Source of the DNA: Bradyrhizobium uaiense
Lineage (GTDB): Bacteria; Pseudomonadota; Alphaproteobacteria; Rhizobiales; Xanthobacteraceae
Assembly: GCF_010811875.1 (NCBI RefSeq)
Contig: NZ_VKHP01000032.1
Coordinates: forward strand, 1 to 50,891
DNA length: 50,891 bases
Direction: 5' to 3'
The notes under the pieces were generated by a model, which ran no database searches, was not told the DNA's origin, and saw nothing but the letters and a program-made list of their open reading frames with translations. This document shows positions 26,301-35,084 of this stretch, piece after piece; the first letter of the stretch is position 1, and each line of letters starts with the position of its first letter. The translations under genes and the position numbers were made by a program.

Positions 26301-27207
26301 TGCCTGGTCCCCTAGTGGCTGGGGTGGTGTATCACCGCTGGTTGAAATTTGATTGCACTTGTCGGCTTTCCGAGCCGATTTCCGCGTCAAATGTGGCTTT
26401 TTTACCACATTGTCAGCCGAAATCGAGGCCTTCTGCTTCTCAAGTTGGTGTGCGTGAGGCTGGCCCGGTTCAACCTGACGTCTCCTTTTCCACAGCTCGA
26501 CAACCGAATCAAGCATTTCGAGGGGGCCTGCCGGCTGCGACATAGAGTTTGAGGTTAATTTGGCGCTCGCTCGAAGGTTCCTGCCGCTGGGACGCCCGAT
26601 ACGTGCGTACGTTCCTGCTCTAAATAGCGGCACGAAGCCCGTCCGCGTCGCCCGTCGGCGACCGGCCGGGTTGAGGCGGCCTCCTCGTCGTTCGAAGCCC
26701 CCTCAAGCGGTCCGAAGCGAACGGCTGATGTCAGCGATTGTAGATCTGCTTTTCGCTCACGACCTCGGCTCCGATTCTGCGAGCGTCCACCCGCGTCCTT
26801 GGTTTTACCGAACTGGTTCGAAGTTCGGTAGGGATCCTCACGCGCGCTACGCGATCTTGCTCAACACGATTTCACGGAAGCTCGGCTAGCGAGGGCTCGC
26901 ACCTCTCAGCAACTCAGCAAAAGCCGATGCCCCATTGCGCGACAACATGCGCGCTTTTTTCTTGCACCTCGCGCGGATCATGGATTTGGGTGAGTACCAA
27001 AGAAAGCGCTTTTCCCTGCCGGCCGGATACGCTCAAGCTCCGAAGAGGATCTCGATCTGTCCTAGAACACCATAAGCCCGCGACCCTTCACGATATTCGC
27101 TGGCTCATCACAATGACTTCTCGTCACGGCCAACCCGAAAGGCTTGTGAGAGCTGGCATTAGATCACGACCGGCTTACTGGGATCATTGGATTCTGGCTG
27201 AAGGCCC
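26301..27207. other. Long intergenic region
   Basis: About 900 nt between the peptide gene and the end of mgsC. A small stem (AATGTGG / CCACATT) around an T-rich loop lies near 26390-26412. No gene or RNA is recognised. The promoter for the peptide gene must lie in its left part. Confidence 0.4.
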
Positions 27208-28536
27208 TTAGAGGCCAGGTATCCAGTCCGTCCCGGCCAACGGAATCCGTGTCATGGCGGCTGCCTCGACCGTCAAGGCAACAAGATCCTCCGGCTCCAG
27301 ATTGTGCAGGCGGCTCTTGCCACACGCGCGGGCAATCGTCTGCGCTTCGAGCGTGACGACCCTCAGGTAGTTTGCAAGCCTGCGGCCTGCGAGCACCGGA
27401 TCAAGCCGCCCCGAGAGAGCGGGATCCTGAGTGGTGATTCCAGCCGGATCTTTCCCCTCGTGCCAGTCATCATAGCAGCCGGCGGTGGTCCCCAGCGCGC
27501 GGTAGTCGTCCTCGTAGCGCGGGTCGTTGTCACCGAGTGCAATCAACGCAGCGGTCCCGATTGCGACCGCATCGGCGCCCAGTGCGAGAGCCTTGGCAAC
27601 GTCGGCACCGCTACGAATCCCGCCCGAGACGATCAATTGAACCTTTCGATGCATGCCAAGATCCTGCAACGACCGTACTGCGCTGCGAATCGCCGAAAGA
27701 ATCGGAATTCCGACATGCTCGATGAACACATCCTGCGTCGCGGCAGTACCGCCCTGCATCCCGTCGAGAACCACGACGTCTGCGCCGGCTTTGACGGCGA
27801 GAGCAACATCGTAATAGGGGCGGCTTGCGCCCATCTTCAGGTAGATCGGCTTTTCCCAGCCCGTTAGTTCGCGCAGCTCGAGTATCTTGATTTCCAGGTC
27901 ATCCGCCCCCGTCCAATCCGGATGTCGGCACGCTGATCTTTGATCTATGCCCTTGGGCAAAGATCGCATCTTGGCAACGCGATCGGAGATCTTCTGCCCG
28001 AGCAGCATGCCGCCGCCCCCCGGCTTAGCGCCCTGGCCGACCACAATCTCGATGGCATCCGCCTTGCGCAGGTCGTCCGGATTCATGCCGTATCTTGAGG
28101 GCAGATATTGGTAGATGAGAGTCTTGGATTGACTGCGCTCTTCTGGCGTCATGCCACCGTCTCCTGTCGTGGTGGACGTGCCCGCCAGGCTTGCTCCTCT
28201 GCCGAGCGCCTCTTTGGCCTGGGCCGAAAGAGCGCCAAAGCTCATGCCGGCGATGGTCACGGGGATCGCGAGCTCAACCGGTTTCTTGGCAAATCGCGTC
28301 CCAAGGATGACACGGGTGTCGCAGCGTTCTCTATAGCCCTCGAGGGGATAGCGCGACATTGACGCGCCCAGGAATAGAAGATCATCAAAATGCGGGACCT
28401 TCCGCTTAGTACCACCACCGCGGATGTCGTAAATGCCGGTCGCGGCCGCGCGGCGGATTTCCGCAATGGCATGCTCGTCAAAAGTGGCGGACCGGCGGGG
28501 TGGCATGTAGCCCCACGCCTTCTCAATCGTTTTCAT
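27208..28536 (-). CDS. mgsC: N-methylglutamate synthase subunit C-like (FMN-binding glutamate synthase domain)
   Basis: 442 aa from the ATG at 28536, which overlaps the mgsB stop (TGATG). It is the FMN/synthase domain of glutamate synthase as a free subunit: IAGMSFGALSAQAKEALGRG, GQGAKPGGGGMLLGQKI, DVVVLDGMQGGTAATQ, VSGGIRSGADVAKALALGAD. At the usual 3Fe-4S cluster position it reads AGCYDDWHEGKDPAG with one Cys, so that cluster is probably absent, as in the MgsC/GlxD branch. In the N-methylglutamate pathway MgsABC converts gamma-glutamylmethylamide to N-methylglutamate. The gene order gmaS-mgsA-mgsB-mgsC supports this assignment over ordinary glutamate synthase. Confidence 0.82.
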   Translation of the reverse strand: MKTIEKAWGYMPPRRSATFDEHAIAEIRRAAATGIYDIRGGGTKRKVPHFDDLLFLGASMSRYPLEGYRERCDTRVILGTRFAKKPVELAIPVTIAGMSFGALSAQAKEALGRGASLAGTSTTTGDGGMTPEERSQSKTLIYQYLPSRYGMNPDDLRKADAIEIVVGQGAKPGGGGMLLGQKISDRVAKMRSLPKGIDQRSACRHPDWTGADDLEIKILELRELTGWEKPIYLKMGASRPYYDVALAVKAGADVVVLDGMQGGTAATQDVFIEHVGIPILSAIRSAVRSLQDLGMHRKVQLIVSGGIRSGADVAKALALGADAVAIGTAALIALGDNDPRYEDDYRALGTTAGCYDDWHEGKDPAGITTQDPALSGRLDPVLAGRRLANYLRVVTLEAQTIARACGKSRLHNLEPEDLVALTVEAAAMTRIPLAGTDWIPGL

Positions 28537-29297
28537 CAATAGGCCCCAGCATTGTCGATGTGGAAGTTGTAAAGCTTACGGGCAGACCCGTAGCGCCGGA
28601 ACTCCGACACATCGGCCTTGTGAGCCTCGTCAGCCTGCTTAAGGAGCGCAAAGAGCTCGGCGCGATGCTCATCCCTCAGCTCTTTTTCAATGCAATCGGC
28701 GCCGAGACTTTCGACTTTGCCGCGCACATAGATACGGGCCTCGTAGATCGAATCGCCCAAGGCCTCGCCGGCATCGCCAAATGCAACCAACCGACCGGTC
28801 TGGCCCATAAACCCTGACAAGTGGCCGATACCGCCCTTTACGACAATATCTATGCCCTTCATGGAAATGCCGCAGCGAGCGCTCGCATTACCTTCAATCA
28901 AAAGCAGGCCGCCGTGAGCGGTCGCGCCTGCACACTGGCTGGCATCGCCCTTGACATGAATTACCCCGGACATCATGTTTTCGCCGACCCCCTGGCCGGC
29001 ATTTCCGTCGATGATAATGCTGGCACACTTGTTCATGCCGCCGCAATAGTAGCCGACATGGCCGGCGATCTCGACGTTTAGCGGCGCGTCGATCCCGACC
29101 GCAATCGCGTGCGCTCCGTTGGGCGTCAGGACTCGAAAGGATGCCTCGTCGCTCCTCGTATTGCTGCCGAACGCCTGCAGCGTCGCGTTGAGATCACGAA
29201 CGGATGTCGTTAGAAGATCAATCTCCCGGGTGTCACTAGACGTCCGAAGCATATTCAGATCGCGTTGCGACCATTTGCCGATGTCGATCTGGTTCAT
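28536..29297 (-). CDS. mgsB: N-methylglutamate synthase subunit B-like (GXGXG domain)
   Basis: 253 aa corresponding to the C-terminal GXGXG beta-helix domain of glutamate synthase as a free protein. Repeated glycine-rich rungs include GHVGYYCGGMNKCASIIIDG, GNAGQGVGENMMSGVIHVKG and GGIGHLSGFMGQTGRLVAFG. It starts 3 nt after mgsA and ends at the mgsC start. It is a structural partner of the amidotransferase and FMN subunits. The same domain occurs in GlxC-type proteins; operon context favours MgsB. Confidence 0.82.
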   Translation of the reverse strand: MNQIDIGKWSQRDLNMLRTSSDTREIDLLTTSVRDLNATLQAFGSNTRSDEASFRVLTPNGAHAIAVGIDAPLNVEIAGHVGYYCGGMNKCASIIIDGNAGQGVGENMMSGVIHVKGDASQCAGATAHGGLLLIEGNASARCGISMKGIDIVVKGGIGHLSGFMGQTGRLVAFGDAGEALGDSIYEARIYVRGKVESLGADCIEKELRDEHRAELFALLKQADEAHKADVSEFRRYGSARKLYNFHIDNAGAY

Positions 29298-29300
29298 TGC

Positions 29301-30197
29301 CTAATGCTCCCAGAAGTAAGGTGTTGCGGGTTTCGGCTCGAAGAGCTTCGCGCTTTTGATTCCAGGCAGGGGTGTCAGGCTTCGATACTCGGATGCAAAG
29401 GCCACATAATCATCCGTCTCCGCCATCACCGCAGGCTTGCATGCGATTGGATCGCGCAGAACTCCGAATCCATTCTTGGTGCCGACCACAAAGGTGAAGA
29501 AGCCGTCGAGATCTTCCACGCTCGACTTCAACGCTTCTCCAAGCGATCTGCCCCGCTTCAATTCACGGGTCAGATAACCTGCGGCGACCTCGGTGTCGTT
29601 CTCGGTTTGCGGGACAATACCGTCGCGCCCAAGCTCGCGGCGAACAGATGCGTGATTGGAGAGCGAGCCGTTATGAACCAGGCATTGATCGGGTCCGGTC
29701 GAAAAAGGGTGAGCGCCCGTCGCGGTCACGGCTGATTCAGTCGCCATGCGGGTGTGGGCGATACCGTGTGTGCCGCCAAGCGAGGCAATGCCGAACGAAC
29801 GGGCAATATCATCGGGATACCCGACTTCCTTGTAGATCTCGAGATGGCCCCCCTCGCTTAGAATCCGGACATCCTGAGCGTTCTCTAGCAACCAATTGCG
29901 GCACAGATTCACGAGATCTGCCGGCACAGTCACAACGGCGTGCGTATAACGGCCCACCACAGAAACCGGCGCGCTGACGGCTCGTGAAAGCATCTCTCCG
30001 AGAGCCTCGAAATCGGCTCGCTCTTCCACAGAGGTCAGTGTAAGTTTTGCCCTTCCTGGCTCTCCTGCAGTATAAAGCGCAAAACCGGCAGAGTCGGGCC
30101 CCCGGCTGCACAGGGTCGACGTCATCGACGCAAGCAGCTCGCCTAATCGCGGCTGAAGTCGCGTTCGCTTGATAAACAGGCCTGCAATTCCACACAT
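29301..30197 (-). CDS. mgsA: N-methylglutamate synthase subunit A-like (class II glutamine amidotransferase)
   Basis: 298 aa from the ATG at 30197, preceded by GGAGAG. It begins MCGIAGLFIKR, so Cys2 becomes the N-terminal nucleophile of class II (Ntn) amidotransferases. Other family motifs are CSRGPDSAGFALY, GIAHTRMATES and CLVHNGSLSNH, plus the TENDTEVAAGYL segment. In MgsABC this subunit is thought to handle the gamma-glutamyl group of gamma-glutamylmethylamide. It lies 26 nt after gmaS. An in-frame start further upstream (30287) would bury the catalytic Cys and is rejected. Confidence 0.84.
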   Translation of the reverse strand: MCGIAGLFIKRTRLQPRLGELLASMTSTLCSRGPDSAGFALYTAGEPGRAKLTLTSVEERADFEALGEMLSRAVSAPVSVVGRYTHAVVTVPADLVNLCRNWLLENAQDVRILSEGGHLEIYKEVGYPDDIARSFGIASLGGTHGIAHTRMATESAVTATGAHPFSTGPDQCLVHNGSLSNHASVRRELGRDGIVPQTENDTEVAAGYLTRELKRGRSLGEALKSSVEDLDGFFTFVVGTKNGFGVLRDPIACKPAVMAETDDYVAFASEYRSLTPLPGIKSAKLFEPKPATPYFWEH

Positions 30198-30223
30198 CTT
30201 GCTCTCCGACGACACAGGTGAGA

Positions 30224-31621
30224 TCAAAAGAAGCTGAGATAACGTTCGACTTCCCAGCTGGACACGTGGCGGTGATATTCCAGCCACTCCGACCTCTTCA
30301 GCGAAGTGAATTCTTCGATCACCGACCGCCCAAGAGCGCTCGCAAATAGCTGATCGGACTCAAGCGCGTCGAGCGCTTCAGTGAGCGTTTGGGGAAGAAG
30401 GGCGACACCCATCTCCTTGATGGCCTCGAGCGAGAGACCGTAGAAGTTGACATTTCGGGGCGCACCCGGCTCAAGCTTGCGCTCAATACCGTCGAGACCG
30501 GCGGCAATTAGAGCTGCGGTTGCCAGGTACGGATTCATGCTGCTGTCGCCAGTGCGGATCTCGAGCCTACCGTAGGGAACCCGCGCCATCGCGGTGCGAT
30601 TGTTGTCGCCGTAAGCAATAAAGGCTGGAGCCCAGGTCGCACCCGACACAGTGTGACCGACGACAAGACGCTTGTAGGAGTTCACGGTTGGCGCCAGCAG
30701 CGCTGTGAGCGCCCTTGCATGAGCGAGCACGCCGCCCAGGAAATGATAAGCCAGTCTGCTCAGGCCCATCCCATTTGGATCGGCGTCATCGTGAAAGAGA
30801 TTCTGCCCATCTCGATCGGCAATCGAGCAGTGAATATGCATACCACTGCCTGTCGAATTGCTCCGCGGCTTAGGCATGAACGAGCAGATCGCGCCGAGAT
30901 CATGGGCGATTTCCGAGGCCGCCATTTTGAAATATAGGATCTGGTCTGCCGTCGTCAGCGCGTCCGCGTATTTGAAGTTGATTTCATATTGCCCATTCGC
31001 GTCTTCGTGGTCGATCTGATAGACGTCGATCCCGACCGCTTGCAGACATTCCGTCACCCGCTCAAGGAAGCTTCGCCCGCGCATGAGGCCGCGATAATCA
31101 TAGGCAGGCTTAACGAGCGTGTCCGTGCCGTCGAACGGCGACAGCCTCCCGTCCGACTCGCGTCGCAGGAGAATGAACTCAGGCTCCAGACCCGTATTGA
31201 ACGTCCAGCCGCGCTCGGCAAGTCTTGCGACCTGCTTCTTGAGGACGTTACGCGTGTCGACTGGATGCGGCGCGCCCTTCACCATACCGACGCCCATCAT
31301 GCGCGCATATCCCGGGGCCCACGGGGTCACCATCAGGGTATCGAGTTCGCAGACCACCATGTATTCGGCTTCATGGGGGAGCAGACCAAGCCCCCATGCA
31401 CCTCCACCTGCAAATCCGGCCCCCTCCTTCAAGAGCCCTTCGAGGTGCTGGACTGGAACGGCTTTGCTTTTCGCGACCCCATGCAGATCGACAAATTGCG
31501 CAAGTACGTAGCGAACCCCCGCCTGCTTCAGGAATACCTGGGCTCCAGCAAGATCCAACTCCTTCGGAGTCGCGAGGCTTCCTGGTGATATTGCGCTCGT
31601 CCACGCGTTCGGGAGATGCAT
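30224..31621 (-). CDS. gmaS: Gamma-glutamylmethylamide synthetase-like (glutamine synthetase family)
   Basis: 465 aa from the ATG at 31621 with AAAGGAG 6 nt upstream. It is a glutamine synthetase-fold ligase: ATP-dependent joining of glutamate to an amine. Catalytic blocks include [20 protein letters not shown], the [11 protein letters not shown] region, [20 protein letters not shown] and [20 protein letters not shown]. GmaS and PuuA (gamma-glutamylputrescine synthetase) are hard to separate by eye. The adjoining mgsABC genes favour methylamine, and the divergent PuuB-like gene keeps other amines possible. The enzyme would capture the amine released by DMFase. Confidence 0.82.
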   Translation of the reverse strand: MHLPNAWTSAISPGSLATPKELDLAGAQVFLKQAGVRYVLAQFVDLHGVAKSKAVPVQHLEGLLKEGAGFAGGGAWGLGLLPHEAEYMVVCELDTLMVTPWAPGYARMMGVGMVKGAPHPVDTRNVLKKQVARLAERGWTFNTGLEPEFILLRRESDGRLSPFDGTDTLVKPAYDYRGLMRGRSFLERVTECLQAVGIDVYQIDHEDANGQYEINFKYADALTTADQILYFKMAASEIAHDLGAICSFMPKPRSNSTGSGMHIHCSIADRDGQNLFHDDADPNGMGLSRLAYHFLGGVLAHARALTALLAPTVNSYKRLVVGHTVSGATWAPAFIAYGDNNRTAMARVPYGRLEIRTGDSSMNPYLATAALIAAGLDGIERKLEPGAPRNVNFYGLSLEAIKEMGVALLPQTLTEALDALESDQLFASALGRSVIEEFTSLKRSEWLEYHRHVSSWEVERYLSFF

Positions 31622-31707
31622 TCGGACTTCTCCTTTAGTTGGCAGCCTCACCATGTTGCATCAGGTCTAGCGAGTTGCCCATGCCGCGAGCCACGTTGTA
31701 TTGCAAT

Positions 31708-31750
31708 TTTGCATTTACTGCAAGTTCTTTTTATTATATGCAAGTCTACG
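31708..31750. promoter_or_regulatory. Shared regulatory motif between gmaS and the FAD oxidoreductase gene
   Basis: Matches the livK-promoter motif at 23494: TTTGCATTT, two bases, TGCAAGT, a T-rich tract ending TTTTTA, four bases, ATGCAA, then CTACG. It lies about 87 nt upstream of gmaS and 17 nt upstream of the divergent GTG at 31767, so one bound protein could control both. Confidence 0.65.
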
Positions 31751-31766
31751 AAAGGCGGGATCACAG

Positions 31767-33140
31767 GTGCCGAATTCCATCAAGACAACCCACACAGATG
31801 ACGAGCCCATTGGGATTCACCTCTGGGCACTTGCCGCAGGCTGGGCAAAGTATTGGTCGACACCCGCCGCTCCGTTCTGGTGGCGAGCAGCCCCGCCAAT
31901 GGTCGGCCCTTGGCTGGCTCCGGCCAAGAGGGCGGATGTTGTTGTGATTGGAGCTGGCTTTACCGGGCTTTCTGCTGCCTTGGTTCTCGCTCGCGCAGGG
32001 CGCCACGTTGTGCTGGTCGATGCCGGCGCGCCTGGCTTTGGTGCCAGCACGCGCAACGGCGGCCAAGTCGGCAGCGGAAATCAGAAGTTTCCAGTAAAGA
32101 GCCTCATCCAAATGAAGGGCGAGCGAAAAGCTGTCGAACTTCTTCGTGAGGGCGTCGAAATGCTCGATGGGCTGGATGCTCTCATCCGGCGAGAGAGGAT
32201 CGAGTGCTCATTTGCGCGCTGCGGTCGATTCCGCGGCGCGATGCGGCCGAAGCACTACGAACGTATGGCTCGCGAAATGGAGGACTTAAGACGCTATGTC
32301 GGCGTCGAGTCCTGCATGATCACTCGATCCGAGCAGCGCAGCGAGATTGGCTCGAACCTGTTCCATGGCGGATCGTTGCTGCCGAACGATGCAAGCCTTC
32401 ATCCGGGCAAGTACCATGCAGGCCTCCTCGAGCGCGTCATTCAGGCCGGCGTCGCGGTCCACGGCGATGCACCGGTACATGGAATCACTAGCGAACGAAC
32501 GGAGCACACGCTGCACTTCGATGGTTTTACAATTCAGGCCAGGGACGTCCTCGTGGCGACAAACGGTTACACGAAGAATGTGGGCGCCTATTTCAAAAAG
32601 CGGATCGTCCCGATCCGATCTGCGCAGATCACGACCGAGACAATTCCGGCCCAGCTGTTTGATCAGCTGATGCCAAGAAGGCGCGTCTACGGGAACAGCA
32701 ATCGCGTGTTCTTCTATTTTCGTCCGGCGCCGGATGACAATCGGCTGATCTGGGGTGGGCGCGCAAATCATTTTACCGGCGATACCGCACTCGCCGCGTA
32801 TTCGCATCTGGCGCGCGATGTTCTGCGCACCTTTCCAGAACTAAGAGACGTAAGAGTTTCCTACGCCTGGAGCGGTCTGATCGGCTACACGTTCGATGAG
32901 TTTCCGCACCTGGGCCGGACACCCGATGGCATCCATTACGCAATGGGGTATTGCGGAACGGGCGTTTCGCGCTCCACGCATTTTGGACGCAAGATCGCGC
33001 TGCGAATGCTCGGTGATAAGGAAGGTCGATCGGCATTCGATGAGCTGACATTTCCCAGTCATATGCTCCACGCTGTCGCAAGACCGGCCATACCCGCCAT
33101 TGAAGCATGGTATCGCACGCGCGATTTAACAGGACTTTAG
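31767..33140 (+). CDS. FAD-dependent oxidoreductase, DAO/PuuB-like
   Basis: 457 aa from a GTG at 31767 with AAAGGCGGG upstream; the open frame begins earlier, inside the operator. The FAD-binding Rossmann motif is DVVVIGAGFTGLSAALVLAR (about residues 55-75), followed by GFGASTRNGGQVGSG. C-terminal family motifs are WSGLIGYTFDEFPHLGRTPD and YCGTGVSRSTHFGRKIA. The family includes gamma-glutamylputrescine oxidoreductase, sarcosine oxidase and related amine oxidases. With gmaS/mgs next door it may oxidise a gamma-glutamylated amine or N-methylglutamate to glutamate and an aldehyde, replacing the multi-subunit dehydrogenase that is absent here. A RidA-family gene follows by 11 nt. Confidence 0.82.
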   Translation: MPNSIKTTHTDDEPIGIHLWALAAGWAKYWSTPAAPFWWRAAPPMVGPWLAPAKRADVVVIGAGFTGLSAALVLARAGRHVVLVDAGAPGFGASTRNGGQVGSGNQKFPVKSLIQMKGERKAVELLREGVEMLDGLDALIRRERIECSFARCGRFRGAMRPKHYERMAREMEDLRRYVGVESCMITRSEQRSEIGSNLFHGGSLLPNDASLHPGKYHAGLLERVIQAGVAVHGDAPVHGITSERTEHTLHFDGFTIQARDVLVATNGYTKNVGAYFKKRIVPIRSAQITTETIPAQLFDQLMPRRRVYGNSNRVFFYFRPAPDDNRLIWGGRANHFTGDTALAAYSHLARDVLRTFPELRDVRVSYAWSGLIGYTFDEFPHLGRTPDGIHYAMGYCGTGVSRSTHFGRKIALRMLGDKEGRSAFDELTFPSHMLHAVARPAIPAIEAWYRTRDLTGL

Positions 33141-33151
33141 AGGGAGGTGAA

Positions 33152-33550
33152 ATGACTACGGACGTGAAGCGAAAACAGCCGCGACAAAACATATCTTCGG
33201 GCGGCGCTTACGAGAACGTCTTCGGCTATTCGAGAGCAGTCGCGAAGGACGGTCAAGTCCACGTGTCTGGCACGTGTGCGCCGGCTGACTTCGAGTACGA
33301 CGGCGCTTTTGACCAGGCGACGGCCGCGATCAAGACAATTGCGACGGCGCTAGGGGCAGCAGGGGCGGAGCTCAGCGATGTTGTGCGCACGGTTGTGTAC
33401 GTTCGCAACATGGCTGACGCAGACGAAGTCGCAAGGGCACACTTCGAAGCATTTGGTATGATCCGACCAGCATCAACTCTGGTGCAAGTTACGTCGATGT
33501 TGCGCACGTGGCAACTGGTAGAAATTGAAGCATATGCGTTAGTCAGCTGA
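33152..33550 (+). CDS. RidA/YjgF-family protein
   Basis: 132 aa from the ATG at 33152, with a strong AGGGAGGTGAA. Family features include YSRAVAKDGQVHVSGTCAPA, ELSDVVRTVVYVRNMADADE and the C-terminal ASTLVQVTSMLRTWQLVEIE; the Arg in VRTVVYV is part of the usual pocket. RidA proteins hydrolyse reactive enamines/imines to ketones and ammonia. Its position directly after an amine-oxidising flavoenzyme suggests it handles imine products. A terminator follows at 33708. Confidence 0.87.
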   Translation: MTTDVKRKQPRQNISSGGAYENVFGYSRAVAKDGQVHVSGTCAPADFEYDGAFDQATAAIKTIATALGAAGAELSDVVRTVVYVRNMADADEVARAHFEAFGMIRPASTLVQVTSMLRTWQLVEIEAYALVS

Positions 33551-33707
33551 GGTCACCCTTTGATCCTGCCGTGGTCAGACGGTTGAGCGATCATGTCGAG
33601 GAGACGTTTGACGCAGCTTGACCGGCTTTGGAATTCGCTCGCCGCCAGCGAGCTAAGCACATTTAGCGAATGGCGGCAGGTGCCCGTTGGGCGCTCCTCC
33701 CTCCACT

Positions 33708-33737
33708 GCCCGGAGCTCAAAGAGCTCCGGGCCTTTT
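33708..33737 (+). terminator. Rho-independent terminator after the oxidoreductase-ridA operon
   Basis: Perfect 11-bp stem GCCCGGAGCTC / GAGCTCCGGGC with an AAA loop, followed by CTTTT on the plus strand. It lies about 160 nt after the RidA stop. Confidence 0.85.
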
Positions 33738-34147
33738 CGATAATCCTTCGCACGAACGACCTGCAACATGCGCAGCTAGCGTTGATGAAGGTGTGCAAAT
33801 CGCTCCCGTCTGCGTGGAACAACAAAGACCTCATTAGCAACCGGCAGTCGTGAGAGCGCCTGGTCCTAAAGTATTCCCCTACGGGGCGTTCAACCGTACG
33901 CAATTGGGTTCAAGGAACCCATTCTGCGACTGCGTACGGGACTGCCCCCGGCCCAATGAAGATCGGGCCAGTGCTAACTTCTTGCTGGCCTGGACCAGCT
34001 TTGGATCATCCAGCACAGCTGGCAGAATTGCACGCGGCCAGCAAGCCTATTGGCAGCTGACACCCTGAGGACCGCTTGCAACTATATACATTCGACAAGC
34101 ACACAGATTGCCCTCTGCATTCTGCATTATAACCGGATACGATGCTT
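33738..34147. other. Intergenic region
   Basis: About 410 nt between the terminator and the 3' end of the second XRE-cupin gene. TGCATTCTGCATTATAA near 34116-34132 echoes half-sites of the shared operator but lacks its spacing. No gene is recognised. Confidence 0.4.
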
Positions 34148-34873
34148 CTACATCTGCACTGGCAACGATGCTCGGTCCCCCGGCAGCTCTTCCGCACATA
34201 TGAGCATCGTGATAAACTGAACATGGTCATCCAAGATCTTTTCAGGGCCATGAGGAATCTGTCCGGAAAACGTCAATGCATCGCCTGGCCCGACCAGTAA
34301 GGTCCTTTTTTCAAATTGATATTGCATCCTCCCTTTCAGCATGTAGACAAATTCCGTCCCCTGATGCTGAAATCGCGGATATGTCTTGCTTCGCTTATCT
34401 ATACTGATGAGGAAGGGTTCGAATCTCCTTCGTTGGCGATGGGACAGCAAACGATAGCTGTAGCCATGCTTGGCTCCTGCCCGAACGACCTCCACATTAT
34501 CGGAGGACTTGATGAATTCAGCCTCCTTCCTCGTCTGCTCGACTTCCCCGAACAAAGTCGAAAGATTAATACCGAGCGCCGAGCAGATACGTGCAAGCAG
34601 CAATGGGCTCGCGCTAGAATGCGCCGTTTCGAACCGGCTGAGCATCGCGACCGATATACCTGCTGCCGATCCAACATCCCCAAGGGTAAGCCCGCGCTCG
34701 AGCCGAACATGGCGAATGACATCGCCGATTCGTTTGTCGATCGGCGGCGCCTCTACTCCCCTAGCGGTTTGCAGACGCTGCCGCGCGCCGCGTTCTCTTG
34801 TAAAAGGTCCGCGACGCTTCTGTTCCGCTTGCCTCACCTTGCGCAAACCAAGATCTCCGACAGCAGGTGGCAT
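34148..34873 (-). CDS. XRE-cupin transcriptional regulator (copy 2)
   Basis: 241 aa, clearly paralogous to the regulator at 10893-11567. XRE domain: RHVRLERGLTLGDVGSAAGI then SVAMLSRFETAHSS, ligand cupin: RFQHQGTEFVYMLKGRMQYQ then VGPGDALTFSGQIPHGPEKI. Both share the SEVEQ/GEVEQ-type linker after the HTH. The extended basic N-terminus differs. It lies beyond the oxidoreductase-ridA operon and upstream (in position) of the histidine decarboxylase genes. The pair flanks the amide/amine island, suggesting duplicated or counteracting control of amine use. Confidence 0.85.
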   Translation of the reverse strand: MPPAVGDLGLRKVRQAEQKRRGPFTRERGARQRLQTARGVEAPPIDKRIGDVIRHVRLERGLTLGDVGSAAGISVAMLSRFETAHSSASPLLLARICSALGINLSTLFGEVEQTRKEAEFIKSSDNVEVVRAGAKHGYSYRLLSHRQRRRFEPFLISIDKRSKTYPRFQHQGTEFVYMLKGRMQYQFEKRTLLVGPGDALTFSGQIPHGPEKILDDHVQFITMLICAEELPGDRASLPVQM

Positions 34874-35084
34874 GTAAGAACGGCGCCGTTTTGGATCGAC
34901 CAGCGCCCGATCGAGAAGACCACACCACGGTTGGCATTCCTGGAAGTCGCCGCCGCAAAGAACATTGCGAGGCTATCGATCGCGATGTATGCCGTGACAG
35001 GGGAGCATTCGCGCGACCTCATATTCGGCTGCCAGTAACCAACCGCAGCATTCTAACCGTAGGGTCCGGCCTCTTCGGTGAAGA

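Noticed and set aside
27208..30197. Reading mgsABC as an ordinary split glutamate synthase
   Set aside because: The synthase subunit lacks the normal three-Cys iron-sulfur motif, no GltD-like subunit is present, and the genes directly follow a GmaS-like ligase.
34116..34132. TGCATT repeats resembling the shared operator
   Set aside because: Half-sites only; spacing and the T-rich centre of the 36-nt motif are absent.
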